The notes: a model not told the origin generated them from the letters alone. Positions 17,003-25,523 are shown, counted from the first letter of the stretch. The stretch is DNA of 64,000 nt from Pseudovibrio denitrificans JCM 12308 (GCF_001310815.1 NZ_BAZK01000003.1:186001-250000), one strand, 5' to 3'. Numbers and translations: made by a program.

Positions 17003-17263
17003 ATGCTCGATAATGAGGCGTCCCCGTGGAAGCTGAGCCTTCAAGATTGGAATGAGACCATGCCTTTGATTGACTTGCCAATTTTTGAATTGACGCCGGA
17101 AGAGCATCAATGGACGGAGGAAATGTTCAAACTCCTGCACATTAATGTAGGCAGCGAAGCCCCAACTGAGGGCGGAGAGGTTACGCAGGAAGGAAGTGGA
17201 GAACTCGAAGTTACTTATCCACCCGGATTTGAGAGGCTAGAAGATCAGATTGATGAACTTTAA
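17003..17263 (+). CDS. Small acidic protein of unknown function
   Basis: 86 residues, not recognised. It is acidic, with many Glu in the second half (EAPTEGGEVTQEGSGELEV), a repeated xxPIFELTPEEHQWTEEM-type helical segment in the middle, and no signal peptide or membrane segment. Translation could start at 17003 or at an internal ATG at 17060 (MPLIDLPIFELT). Its end overlaps the start of the next gene by 11 bases, so the two are probably coupled. The base composition is noticeably more AT-rich than the flanking genes. It might be a partner or chaperone of the larger protein, but this is only a guess from size, charge and linkage. Confidence 0.6.
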   Translation: MLDNEASPWKLSLQDWNETMPLIDLPIFELTPEEHQWTEEMFKLLHINVGSEAPTEGGEVTQEGSGELEVTYPPGFERLEDQIDEL

Positions 17264-18281
17264 CTCAAAAAGTGAAGTGGTCAAAAATGATAAGAGTTTG
17301 AGTTCGAATTACAAAAAAATCGACAAGGCCATTCAGTCTTCTCTGAAAACTGTCGTCGCTGCAATCCATGACAGAAATGAAGAAACTATGGCTTCTGCTA
17401 TGAATATTCTTCAAAGATGCATTTCTGAATTCTCTAATCTGATTAATGACGGAGAACGAATCCTGCAAGAGTTAAGCTCGGAGGTTGTAGGTGTGAGAGA
17501 TGAATGGGCAGTCCTTGCAGATCGGCGAGAAGATTTTGTACGGCGATGCTATTTTAGTAAAGCGGCAGCAAAGAAACTAAATAAGTTCGTCGCTGTTTGC
17601 GAAGCCCTTGGTAAGGATTTGAACAATGCTGACTCTTGCATTCGTCAAAAGAAAATTGATCTTTTGCAACAGGTGTTGAAGGCAGGGACTAAGAATCTGC
17701 AGCGACTAAGGCAGGAAGTGGATAAGTTGGAAGACGCTGTGTCTACTAAGCCTGCAGCAAAGCGGTTATCGGATGAAAAACTACACGAAGGCTTAACGTC
17801 TGACTATAGCAAGAAAAAGGAAAGCTGGCAGCCACAAGTTTGCTACAATGCAGCCATGAAAGTTGGTGTTATTGAGGGAAACCTTCCAGAGTTTATGCGC
17901 CAAAGTCTCATCAAAGAGAAGAAGGTCAACGGGTACCCTGCCGGTTTTAAGAAGCTTATGGGAGTAACTGCGGAAACGGTAGAAAAGAAGTTTGATCATT
18001 CCAAGATAGAGGAATCTGGCATTCTTAACTTCGTTGATGATGCAACAGGTCAGATTTCACATACTGCGTATCTGCAAAAAACTGACAAAAACACTTTGGA
18101 AATTTATCACGCGAACTGCCAGACCTTGGACTTGGCATTACTTGCTAAAGGTCAAAATATACCAAAGGTTGGTTTGGTGACCCATTACGAATTGAGTGAC
18201 CCTGACACGCAAAGCCGGTTCCAAGGATGGCTTGATCAGGGATTTAGCTTCAAGCACACCCCGGCCTCTGACCTGAAATAA
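17253..18281 (+). CDS. Protein of unknown function, helical N-terminal part and compact C-terminal domain
   Basis: 342 residues, not recognised. The first 180 or so are Lys/Glu-rich and likely coiled or helical (ILQRCISEFSNLINDGERILQEL, LQRLRQEVDKLEDAV). After a Lys-rich joint the last 160 look globular, with YPAGFKKLMGVTAETVEKKFDH, DATGQISHTAYLQK and LEIYHANCQTLDLALL. No signal peptide or membrane helix is present. It overlaps the upstream acidic small gene. The AT-rich composition and Lys-heavy codon use differ from its neighbours, suggesting acquisition. An effector- or toxin-like protein with a small acidic partner is one possibility; there is no direct evidence. Confidence 0.65.
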   Translation: MNFNSKSEVVKNDKSLSSNYKKIDKAIQSSLKTVVAAIHDRNEETMASAMNILQRCISEFSNLINDGERILQELSSEVVGVRDEWAVLADRREDFVRRCYFSKAAAKKLNKFVAVCEALGKDLNNADSCIRQKKIDLLQQVLKAGTKNLQRLRQEVDKLEDAVSTKPAAKRLSDEKLHEGLTSDYSKKKESWQPQVCYNAAMKVGVIEGNLPEFMRQSLIKEKKVNGYPAGFKKLMGVTAETVEKKFDHSKIEESGILNFVDDATGQISHTAYLQKTDKNTLEIYHANCQTLDLALLAKGQNIPKVGLVTHYELSDPDTQSRFQGWLDQGFSFKHTPASDLK

Positions 18282-18333
18282 AAAAGCGCCGCATGGCTGC
18301 GACGCTTCAAAGGTAATCTGTGCTTTAGGTTGA

Positions 18334-19142
18334 TTAGCTCTGTGTCAGGATGAGGCCCAGCAGCCCAAGCCCGCCAACAATGATGCGCCACCAACCAAAC
18401 AAGGCAAAGCCGTGTTTGGAGACGTAATCCAGCAAGCTGCGCACCACAAAGAAGCCCGCAATGAAGGAAGACACCAGCCCGATGATGATCAGGTCCAGTC
18501 ATCCTGCCCCAAAGCATCTTTGTTCTTCAGAAAGTCAAAAACAAACGCCCCAACCATGGTTGGCATGGCAAGGAAGAATGAGAACTCCGCTGCAGATCTC
18601 TTGTCTGTTCCCATCAGCAAAGAAGCAACGATTGTTGCCCCGCTGCGGGAAACACCCGGGATCATCGCCATGCACTGGGCAAAGCCGATCTTGATGTAAA
18701 GCGACAGCGGATAGTCTTCCACGTTGGTGTAGCGTGCCTGCAACGGCATTTTATCAACCAGCAGCATAATGATGCCGCCAAAGATGAGCGTGACACAAAC
18801 GAGGGCTGGGGTTTCAAACAACACAGCCTTGATGAAATCATAGGCCAGTGCGCCAATCGCTGCTGCAGGCAGGAAGGCAAGCAAAACGCCAATCGTGAAA
18901 TGCCGCGCTTTTGCACTTGTGGGAAGTGCGACCGCAATTCTGGTGAGCCGTGTGAAGTAGACACTCAGGATCGCGGCAATAGCTCCAAGCTGGATCATCA
19001 CCTCAAAGGCGCGACCCTCACTTTTAAACCCGATGAAATGCCCGATTAGCAGCAGGTGGCCCGTTGAGGAAACTGGAATAAATTCAGTCAGGCCTTCAAT
19101 GATGCCGAGCACGAGAGCGCCGACGATACTATCAGTTGTCAT
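18334..19142 (-). pseudogene. uppP: Undecaprenyl-diphosphate phosphatase UppP/BacA, one frameshift near the C-terminus
   Basis: Membrane enzyme that recycles undecaprenyl diphosphate for peptidoglycan and other polymers. The N-terminal [20 protein letters not shown] and the later [19 protein letters not shown] are the two catalytic signature regions, with (E/Q)xxxE and PGxSRSxAT. The open frame stops at residue 217 after ALGQDDWT because a base is missing near 18498 (GACCTGG reads GACTGG). Adding it restores [23 protein letters not shown] and ends at 18334, giving 269 aa, the normal length. A consensus error is likely because the gene is well conserved. Confidence 0.9.
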
Positions 19143-19291
19143 TAAACAGTTGTCTCCACGAATTTTCCCCAGATGTCATTGGTGAGGTTGTCCCCGTGTT
19201 TTCGTATGGTTTACGGTCTCAAGACTCTTTTGAGACAAATTACATTCCTATAGCAACCTTTTGGTTACAGGTTTGCTCATAAATCAGAACA

Positions 19292-19984
19292 ATGCTCAAG
19301 CTCTATCATCATCCTTTCTCTCCTGAATCGCGCTTCGTTCGCTTGGCGCTCGGAGAATATGGAACTCCGTTTGAAACCCAGACGGAGTACCCTTGGGCAC
19401 GCCGCCATGACTTCCTTATGATGAACCCAGCGGGCACACTTCCCGTTCTGAAGGAAAATGATGGCCCTGCTGTGTGCGGAGCCACCGTTATCATGGAATA
19501 CTTGGACGAAACTCGCGGCTATGCGATCCCCAACAACCGTTTGCTACCGGATCATCCCGAAGCACGTGCAGAAACTCGTCGTCTCGTCTCTTGGTTTTTG
19601 CAAAAATTCCTCTCTGAGGTTATTGGCTACATCGTGCAAGAACGCATTTACAAACAGGAGATGCCGGATAGCCAGGGTGGCGGACAACCAGACTCAAGCA
19701 TCCTTCGGGTCGCTCGTGCCAATATGCTGAACCACATGCGCTACATCGGATACCTTGCTGCCACACGAAAGTGGCTGGCTGGTGATCGGCTCACATTCGC
19801 TGATCTGGCCGCGGCAAGTCTTCTCTCCTGTGCAGACTATCTTGGTGAAGTTCCATGGTCCGAGGACGAAAACGTGAAGAGCTGGTACGCGCGGATGAAA
19901 TCTCGTCCGAGCTTCCGCCCAATTCTGACGGACAAGATGCTCGGCATGCCAGCAGCGAAGACCTACGCGGATCTCGACTTCTAA
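19292..19984 (+). CDS. Glutathione S-transferase family protein
   Basis: 230 residues with the two-domain GST layout. The thioredoxin-like N-terminal domain carries LYHHPFSPESRFVRLALGE, with Ser in the active-site region, the cis-Pro segment GTLPVL and ATVIMEYLDET. The helical C-terminal domain carries KWLAGDRLTFADLAAASLLSC, the N-capping box motif. It may conjugate or reduce electrophiles with glutathione; the substrate is unknown. queG follows within 20 bases of its stop, a common alphaproteobacterial pairing. Confidence 0.9.
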   Translation: MLKLYHHPFSPESRFVRLALGEYGTPFETQTEYPWARRHDFLMMNPAGTLPVLKENDGPAVCGATVIMEYLDETRGYAIPNNRLLPDHPEARAETRRLVSWFLQKFLSEVIGYIVQERIYKQEMPDSQGGGQPDSSILRVARANMLNHMRYIGYLAATRKWLAGDRLTFADLAAASLLSCADYLGEVPWSEDENVKSWYARMKSRPSFRPILTDKMLGMPAAKTYADLDF

Positions 19985-20004
19985 AACTTCACTCAGACAC
20001 ACAG

Positions 20005-21141
20005 TTGACGGAAAAACAGGCTGCGCGCGTTAAGGCAGATCTGATCAAACGCGCGCGTGCAATTGGGTTTGATGACATCCGCATCACCACAGCGGATGCA
20101 ATCCCGCTGGCACCCGAACGCCTACACCACTTTATCGAACAAGGTTACCACGCCACCATGGAGTGGATGCCGGAAACCGAACTTCGACGTTCCAGTCCGC
20201 TTGAACTCTGGCCGGAAGCACGATCTGTCATCATGTTGGCGATGAACTACGGGCCAGATATTGACCCAATGGAGATGCGGGAAAAACCAGACAAGGCGCA
20301 TATCTCCGTCTATGCCCGCAATCGTGACTACCACGACATCATGAAAGGCAAGATGAAGGAACTTGCCAGCCTATTGGTTTCTAAAGGCGGCGGGGATGTA
20401 AAGGTGTTTGTCGACACCGCGCCGGTTATGGAAAAGCCATTGGCATATTCCGCTGGGCTTGGTTGGCAGGGCAAACACTCCAATCTCGTTTCACGGGAGC
20501 TGGGGTCCTGGTTCTTTCTTGCTGCAATCTTCTCTACACTGGACCTGCCGCTGGATGAGCCGGAAGTTGATCACTGTGGCAACTGCAAACGTTGCCTCAC
20601 GGTTTGCCCAACCAAAGCGTTTCCCGCACCCTATCAAGTGGATGCAAACCGCTGCATCTCCTACTTGACCATTGAGCATCATGGTCCAATTCCGCTTGAG
20701 TTCCGCAAGCCTATCGGCAATCGCATCTATGGCTGTGATGATTGCCTCTCCGTGTGCCCATGGAACAAGTTTGCCCAATCTGCCAGTGAAGCCAAGCTGC
20801 AGGCGCGGGAAGATCTGATGGAACCAGCCCTTGCAGATCTGTTGCAAATGGATGATCCATCTTTCCGCAAGTTCTTCTCAGGTTCACCAGTCAAACGCAT
20901 TGGCCGCAACCGCTTCATCCGCAACTGCCTCATCGCAGCAGGCAACAGTGCAGAAGAAAAACTTATTCCTCGTGTGCTGGAACACTTGCAAGATGAAGAT
21001 GAAACCGTCCGTGCAACCGCCGTTTGGGCCTTGGCTCAGCTCGTCTCTGAAGCTGACTTCGAAATGCACAAATCAGCGGTAATCGCAGATGAGCCAAGTG
21101 AGGTGGTTAGAGCGGAATGGGAGCAGGGCACCTCATCTTAA
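20005..21141 (+). CDS. queG: Epoxyqueuosine reductase QueG
   Basis: 378-residue cobalamin and iron-sulfur enzyme that reduces epoxyqueuosine to queuosine in the wobble base of certain tRNAs. Two 4Fe-4S binding motifs (CGNCKRCLTVCP and CDDCLSVCPWNKF), FVDTAPVMEKPLAYSAGLGWQGKH and the SRELGSWFFLA segment are typical; a C-terminal HEAT-like part (DEDETVRATAVWALAQL) follows. The start is uncertain: TTG at 20005 gives the usual length but has no clear ribosome site, and the frame is open further upstream inside the GST gene, so translation may depend on coupling. Confidence 0.92.
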   Translation: MTEKQAARVKADLIKRARAIGFDDIRITTADAIPLAPERLHHFIEQGYHATMEWMPETELRRSSPLELWPEARSVIMLAMNYGPDIDPMEMREKPDKAHISVYARNRDYHDIMKGKMKELASLLVSKGGGDVKVFVDTAPVMEKPLAYSAGLGWQGKHSNLVSRELGSWFFLAAIFSTLDLPLDEPEVDHCGNCKRCLTVCPTKAFPAPYQVDANRCISYLTIEHHGPIPLEFRKPIGNRIYGCDDCLSVCPWNKFAQSASEAKLQAREDLMEPALADLLQMDDPSFRKFFSGSPVKRIGRNRFIRNCLIAAGNSAEEKLIPRVLEHLQDEDETVRATAVWALAQLVSEADFEMHKSAVIADEPSEVVRAEWEQGTSS

Positions 21142-21153
21142 GGTGCCCGCAAA

Positions 21154-22068
21154 TCAGGCTGCTTTTTCTGTCTGCGGATACTGAAAGCCAGTCAGCTCTT
21201 CAGAAACAGCCCAAAGCTTCTCCTGAACGCCCTCATCAACTGCCAACCCGGAAAGTTTGATCGGGCTTGGATTGCCCCAAATGCCAAAGCGTGGCCCCAG
21301 GAAGGAGCAGGCCGGCAGGCTTGTATCTGTCGCTGCCATCATCTGTGGGCGGGCACCAAACTCGACCGGTCGTGCCATCGCGCGAGACAGCCAGCCACCA
21401 ATGCCGATAGACTGCTGCCGCTCCGTCGCCGCAAGACCGGGATGAGCGGACATGGATTTTGCAGAAGAGCCGGCAGCATCAAACCTGCGCTGCAAGGCGA
21501 ACATAAACAGCAGGTTTGCAAGCTTACTCTCCGCATAGCTGCCAACGCGGGCATACGGGCGCTTTTCCCAGTGCAAGTCATCAAAGTTCATCTTAGCAGC
21601 TTTGTAAGCACCACTGGAAACCGTCACCACACGAGCGTCTGGCGTTGCCAGCAGTGTTTCAAACAGGAGGCCGGTCAAAAGAAAATGCCCCAGATGGTTG
21701 GTCGCCATATGCATTTCCCAACCCTCTTTGGTGCGTGCCAGCTCCTTCAGGTTCACCACACCTGCATTGCTGAGAAGAATATCCAGTCGCTGATGCTTTG
21801 CCGCAAAGCTCTGAGCAAACTGATGAATACTATCGCGGTCAGTCAGATCCAGCGGGAGTACTTCCAACGACGCAGAGCTGGCCTGTTGGCGCACACGTGC
21901 CATCGCGGCTTCACCCTTCTCGACGGATCGGCAGGCAATCACCACGTGCGCGCCACGCTGGGCCAGTTCCAGCGTGGATTGAAAACCAAGGCCTATGTTT
22001 CCGCCTGTAACCACAGCCGTTTTTCCTGCAAGGTCTTGACTGTTTTTATTATTTGGCTGCTGTTGCAA
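21154..22068 (-). CDS. Short-chain dehydrogenase/reductase, retinol-dehydrogenase-like
   Basis: 304 residues, classical SDR fold. The NAD(P) site is TGGNIGLGFQ (TGxxxGxG), NNAG appears as LSNAGV, and the catalytic Ser and Y-x3-K are in VTVSSGAYKA and YAESKLANLLF. It resembles the WW-oxidoreductase/RDH group; the substrate is unknown. A TTG start at 22068 is proposed because GGAGAG lies 5 bases upstream and the SDR fold begins directly after (NSQDLAGKTAVVTGG). The frame extends to 22137, but the longer form has no methionine or ribosome site and would cover the operator. It is divergent from a TetR gene that probably controls it. Confidence 0.87.
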   Translation of the reverse strand: MQQQPNNKNSQDLAGKTAVVTGGNIGLGFQSTLELAQRGAHVVIACRSVEKGEAAMARVRQQASSASLEVLPLDLTDRDSIHQFAQSFAAKHQRLDILLSNAGVVNLKELARTKEGWEMHMATNHLGHFLLTGLLFETLLATPDARVVTVSSGAYKAAKMNFDDLHWEKRPYARVGSYAESKLANLLFMFALQRRFDAAGSSAKSMSAHPGLAATERQQSIGIGGWLSRAMARPVEFGARPQMMAATDTSLPACSFLGPRFGIWGNPSPIKLSGLAVDEGVQEKLWAVSEELTGFQYPQTEKAA

Positions 22069-22136
22069 AGCATCTCTCCTGAGATTGTCAAAATAACAGA
22101 ACGACGGTAGCTTATTTGCAGGCTTCTGGAGAGTCA

Positions 22137-22159
22137 ATAACCGACTGATGGTCGTTTAT
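22137..22159. promoter_or_regulatory. Imperfect palindrome between SDR and TetR genes
   Basis: The arms ATAA-x-CGAC and GTCG-x-TTAT are separated by 5 bases, giving a 23-bp near-symmetric site in the middle of the 118-bp intergenic space. It is the most likely binding site of the divergent TetR regulator. Confidence 0.5.
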
Positions 22160-22186
22160 GTGGTGCGCGGAAAGGTGAGAAGAGAT

Positions 22187-22876
22187 ATGAGCGAAAAAAC
22201 AAAAGCTTATCAGCGTGCGAGAACCGCAGAACATTTTGCGGAGCGCGAAAAGATGATCCTGACCGCCACGCGAACACTGATGGATAGGGAAGGTATTGAA
22301 AACACGAGTCTTTCCGCCGTCGCGCGCGAAGTTGGCCTCGCAAAATCCAGCCTCTACCGTTACTACGAAAGCCGGGAGCAAATCTTAGTCGCTTTGCTGC
22401 TGGAAGATTCTGACCACATGCTCGCAAGCCTCCAGAAAGCTTTGGGCACACTGAACGGCGACACAGACTTGAAGACTATTGCAGGCATCTGGGCAAAGGT
22501 CTGTTGCGATCATCCGCGCCTCTGCCTTTTGGTCAGTCAGCTCTCACCTATTCTGGAACATAACCTCTCAACCGAACGCATTGTTGAGGCCAAGCAGGAG
22601 TTTTTGCGCCGTCACCGAAAAATGGCAGGGATATTGGGCGCTGTGTTACCCAAGCTAAGCGAAACTGGCGCGCTTACAGCCGTTCAGTTCGTGTTCACGG
22701 TGGTTGCCGGGCTTTGGCCGATGAAGGCGGAAAGAAAAAACACGCTGGCAGCTCTGGAACATCCTGATCTCAGCCATCTGAAGGTGAACTTTGAGGACAG
22801 TCTGGCAGGCTCAATCGAGCTCTGCCTGCTGGGTGTTCTGGCAAAAGAGCAGAACTGGGTGCCTGAGCTGAAATAG
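22187..22876 (+). CDS. TetR family transcriptional regulator
   Basis: 229 residues. The N-terminal HTH reads REKMILTATRTLMDREGIENTSLSAVAREVGLAKSSLYRYYESREQI, a full TetR_N domain; the helical C-terminal part is the ligand and dimer domain. The ATG at 22187 (MSEKTKAY) has a GAAGAGA ribosome site; an upstream ATG at 22148 lies inside the palindrome and is unlikely. It is divergently transcribed from an SDR gene, the classical layout for local repression. The ligand is unknown. Confidence 0.9.
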   Translation: MSEKTKAYQRARTAEHFAEREKMILTATRTLMDREGIENTSLSAVAREVGLAKSSLYRYYESREQILVALLLEDSDHMLASLQKALGTLNGDTDLKTIAGIWAKVCCDHPRLCLLVSQLSPILEHNLSTERIVEAKQEFLRRHRKMAGILGAVLPKLSETGALTAVQFVFTVVAGLWPMKAERKNTLAALEHPDLSHLKVNFEDSLAGSIELCLLGVLAKEQNWVPELK

Positions 22877-22885
22877 CAGCGGCAG

Positions 22886-23389
22886 TTAGTGCCGTCTGCT
22901 CATCCGCTTTTCGATCTGACGTTTCTCCCAGTCATCACCAAACGGATTGAATATCTCAAACACGCTCAGGCCATGGCCAACGACACCAATACCCCAGCCC
23001 GCGGCGACCCAGAGAAACCAAAGATACCCCGGCGAGGTGAAAAGGTTCAGCACCGCCAAAGCTGAAATCATGACGGCATACTGGATCAGGTGCATATAGA
23101 ACGAGCGGATGTCCCGCACGTACTCCATGGCTTCCTGCTCCTTTTGAGAGAGTTGGGGCAAAATCCCGTGTGTTCCTGATGGCATGTTCTGGTCCTTCCT
23201 GAGATCACCAAAATCCGTGTCCAGAGCAGAGGCAATGCATTTCAGAGTTTCAGGGCTGGCATTCGCACCACGTTCAATGCGCTGCAATGTGCGTGTGCTG
23301 ATCCCAGCCATATGCGCGAGCTGCTCTTGAGAAAGCCCTTTTTCAATGCGTAGTTTTCTGACAATCACGGACAAATTCCTGTTTTTCAA
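22886..23389 (-). CDS. XRE-type HTH protein with a two-helix membrane domain
   Basis: 167 residues. The N-terminal 60 form an XRE/Cro HTH (VIVRKLRIEKGLSQEQLAHMAGISTRTLQRIERG). The C-terminal half is a 2TM domain: two hydrophobic helices (HLIQYAVMISALAVLNLF and LWFLWVAAGWGIGVVGHGL) followed by the family's FEIFNPFGDDWEKRQIEKRM tail. Such membrane-anchored HTH proteins are widespread but uncharacterised; they may sense membrane state or be held at the membrane. It converges with the TetR gene, with ten bases between them. Confidence 0.85.
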   Translation of the reverse strand: MKNRNLSVIVRKLRIEKGLSQEQLAHMAGISTRTLQRIERGANASPETLKCIASALDTDFGDLRKDQNMPSGTHGILPQLSQKEQEAMEYVRDIRSFYMHLIQYAVMISALAVLNLFTSPGYLWFLWVAAGWGIGVVGHGLSVFEIFNPFGDDWEKRQIEKRMSRRH

Positions 23390-23501
23390 TAGGAAGCAAT
23401 CTGGAAGTTTCTTAAACTAAACACCACGACAGCAAGCCGACACCTGCACGACATCGCCGTGACAGGCCAGCCAATCAACCGGATAAACGCCGGAGTTTCA
23501 G

Positions 23502-24557
23502 TCAGAGTAGCGCCTCTAGCGTGTTTAGCAAAGCATCGCACTCTTCAGTGGTCCCGATGGAAATACGCAGCCAGTTGCGGATGCGCTCTTTCTTGAAATG
23601 CCGAACCAGAATGCCTTTCTCCCGAAGCCCAGCCAACAGTTGCTCTGCAGGAACACTCTCATGAGAGGCAAAGATGAAGTTGGTAGAGGACGGCAGTACC
23701 GTAAACCCAAGTCCCTGCATCCTTTCAGTAAGGCGTTCTCGATCCGCCACAATCTGATTGCGTGTTTTCTCAAACCAGGCTGTATCGTCCCAAGCAGCTA
23801 AGGCACCAACCAAAGAGAGGCGCCCAAGCGGGTAGGAGTTGAAACTGTCTTTGACCCGGTTCAGCCCTTCAATCAGATGCGGCTGCCCAACGGCAAAGCC
23901 AACACGCATCCCGGCGAGACTACGGGATTTAGAAAAGGTCTGCACCACCAGCAAGTTGTCGTATTGTGGCACCAGTGCAACGGCACTTTCAGCGCCAAAG
24001 TCGACATAAGCCTCATCAACCAGAACCACCACATCGGGGTTGGCTTTCAGAACGCGCTCAATATCCTCAAGCGGCAGCGCGATGCCTGTCGGTGCATTCG
24101 GGTTGGCAATGATAACACCACCGCATGGCCCCTGAAGCTGATCAAGATTGATACGGAAATCATCTGTCAGCGCCACCATCCGATGCTCAATAGAATAGAG
24201 CTTGCAGTAGGTTGGGTAGAACGCATAGGTGATCTCGGGAAACAGCACCGGGTCTTTGCCGCAGAAAAACGCATTAAACGCATGCGCCAGCACCTCATCA
24301 CTGCCATTGCCCGCAAAGATGTGGTCCGCACTCAGCTGAAAGGTAGAAGCAATGCTTTCCCGAAGATCAGAAGCAATAGGGTCCGGATAGAGCCGCAGGG
24401 CATCACCCGAAGCATCCTTGATCGCTTCCAGCGCGCGTGGAGAAGGCCCCCATGGGTTCTCATTGGTATTCAGCTTGATAAAGGATTGATGCTTTGGCTG
24501 CTCACCCGGTGTGTATGGCTCCAACGCGTGGACAATAGGGCTCCAAAACCTGCTCAT
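23502..24557 (-). CDS. hisC: Histidinol-phosphate aminotransferase HisC
   Basis: 351-residue PLP-dependent fold-type I aminotransferase that makes histidinol phosphate in histidine synthesis. The N-terminus has KLNTNENPWGPSPRALEA; further on FAGNGSDEVLAHAF (PLP phosphate contact), ANPNAPTG, VLVDEAYVDFG and the Schiff-base Lys in TFSKSRSLAGMRVGF are seen. The C-terminus has GILVRHF and LRISIGT. It is isolated from other his genes. Related enzymes act on aromatic amino acids, but the TNENPxGPSP pattern favours HisC. Confidence 0.9.
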   Translation of the reverse strand: MSRFWSPIVHALEPYTPGEQPKHQSFIKLNTNENPWGPSPRALEAIKDASGDALRLYPDPIASDLRESIASTFQLSADHIFAGNGSDEVLAHAFNAFFCGKDPVLFPEITYAFYPTYCKLYSIEHRMVALTDDFRINLDQLQGPCGGVIIANPNAPTGIALPLEDIERVLKANPDVVVLVDEAYVDFGAESAVALVPQYDNLLVVQTFSKSRSLAGMRVGFAVGQPHLIEGLNRVKDSFNSYPLGRLSLVGALAAWDDTAWFEKTRNQIVADRERLTERMQGLGFTVLPSSTNFIFASHESVPAEQLLAGLREKGILVRHFKKERIRNWLRISIGTTEECDALLNTLEALL

Positions 24558-24608
24558 TTCTCAATCCAATCTCATGCAAAAAACAACGGCAATCGCTAAA
24601 GAGCAAAC

Positions 24609-24713
24609 CTAAGACCGTTTAGCCAATGCGTCATTCAGCACGCATTGCATACGGTAGTAAGTCTCAACTTCTTCGTCAGAAAATGACTGTGCGAACTCTT
24701 CTACCTTGTTCAT
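24609..24713 (-). CDS. Candidate 34-residue protein downstream of the MarR gene
   Basis: A short frame begins one base after the marR stop (TGA-G-ATG) and ends with TAG at 24609-24611. It encodes MNKVEEFAQSFSDEEVETYYRMQCVLNDALAKRS, split here as MNKVEEFAQSFSDEEVE and TYYRMQCVLNDALAKRS: acidic, probably helical, with no membrane segment. The tight junction suggests translational coupling to marR. Nothing similar is recognised. It could be a chance frame; conservation in relatives would decide. Confidence 0.4.
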   Translation of the reverse strand: MNKVEEFAQSFSDEEVETYYRMQCVLNDALAKRS

Positions 24714-24714
24714 C

Positions 24715-25062
24715 TCAGCGGTGCGTAACTTTTTTAATCAGCGCTTTGCCATCAGGTGTCAGGCGATAAAACACCGAGCGTTTATGTCGAGGGTTGCTCA
24801 GCTGCTCCACCATCTTCTTGTCCAGCAATTCTTTGAGCATCTTGGCCACAAACTGCCGCTTCAACTGCAGAAAGTCGGTCAGTTCAGGCGCCGTTGCCTG
24901 TTCAAGCACCAAAGCTGCTTCCATCACAGCCCGTTGCCCGAGTGTAAGATCCGTGCCTTCCAGATCCGCCTCCACACACATGCTGATTGTCCGCAGCAAC
25001 GGCCGTGTCATCTGAATGCCTGCATAGAGCAGCTCGGTCTTTGATTCTGGTTTCTTAAGCAT
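24715..25062 (-). CDS. MarR family transcriptional regulator
   Basis: 115-residue winged-helix regulator. Recognisable parts are LTLGQRAVMEAALVLEQATAPELTDFLQLKRQFVAKMLKELLDKKMVEQLSNPRHKRSVFYRLTPDGKALI, read here as helix-turn-helix (TAPELTDFLQLKRQFVAKML), wing (NPRHKRSVFYRLT) and C-terminal helix; the protein is shorter than a typical 140-residue MarR. A perfect-arm palindrome lies 26 bp upstream of the ATG, the expected autoregulatory site. A tiny coupled frame follows. The inducer and targets are unknown. Confidence 0.85.
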   Translation of the reverse strand: MLKKPESKTELLYAGIQMTRPLLRTISMCVEADLEGTDLTLGQRAVMEAALVLEQATAPELTDFLQLKRQFVAKMLKELLDKKMVEQLSNPRHKRSVFYRLTPDGKALIKKVTHR

Positions 25063-25087
25063 ATGATTTATCTTGCTTAATATCTGT

Positions 25088-25110
25088 ATTTGTCAATTAT
25101 GTTGACAAAT
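25088..25110. promoter_or_regulatory. MarR-type operator palindrome
   Basis: Perfect 9-base arms ATTTGTCAA and TTGACAAAT flank a 5-base centre. It lies between the divergent MarR and DUF1992 genes and overlaps the likely -35 (TTGACA), so it can control both. Confidence 0.72.
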
Positions 25111-25178
25111 TAGAGGTCATGATTTAGGCCTAACCTACACTTTTTCAGACAGCCCGACAGAAAAATAGGGTGAGAACG

Positions 25179-25496
25179 ATGAGTTTTAAAAGTCTTGCTG
25201 AGCGCCAGATCCTGAAAGCACAAGCTGAAGGGCAGATGAGCAATCTGGAAGGGGAAGGCAAACCTCTTCCAGCCCATGCACCGGGGGCCTATGACACGGC
25301 AGCCGGCATGCGGATCATGGCAGACGCTGGCGCTGTTCCGAAAGAGATTGAGCTGAAGAAGGAAATCGACATTCAGCGTAAGGTGGTTAAGGAAGCTGAA
25401 GGCACGCCGAACTGGAAAAAAGAAATGGCGAAGCTTGCAGACTTGCAACTCCGCCACGCCGTTGAGCAAGAAGCTAGAAAGCGGTTCTTCACCTGA
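25179..25496 (+). CDS. DUF1992 (DnaJ-C28-like) domain protein
   Basis: 105 residues matching the DUF1992 family: SLAERQILKAQAEGQMSNLEGEGKPLP (the family pattern AExxIxxAxxxGxFdNLpGxGKPL) followed by a helical region. The ATG at 25179 is chosen over a GTG at 25170 because AGGG sits 8 bases upstream. The function is unknown; eukaryotic relatives are called DNAJC28. It shares a divergent promoter region, with a palindromic operator, with the MarR gene, so MarR may regulate it. Confidence 0.8.
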   Translation: MSFKSLAERQILKAQAEGQMSNLEGEGKPLPAHAPGAYDTAAGMRIMADAGAVPKEIELKKEIDIQRKVVKEAEGTPNWKKEMAKLADLQLRHAVEQEARKRFFT

Positions 25497-25523
25497 TTGC
25501 GACTGCAACCGCGAAAACCTGCG

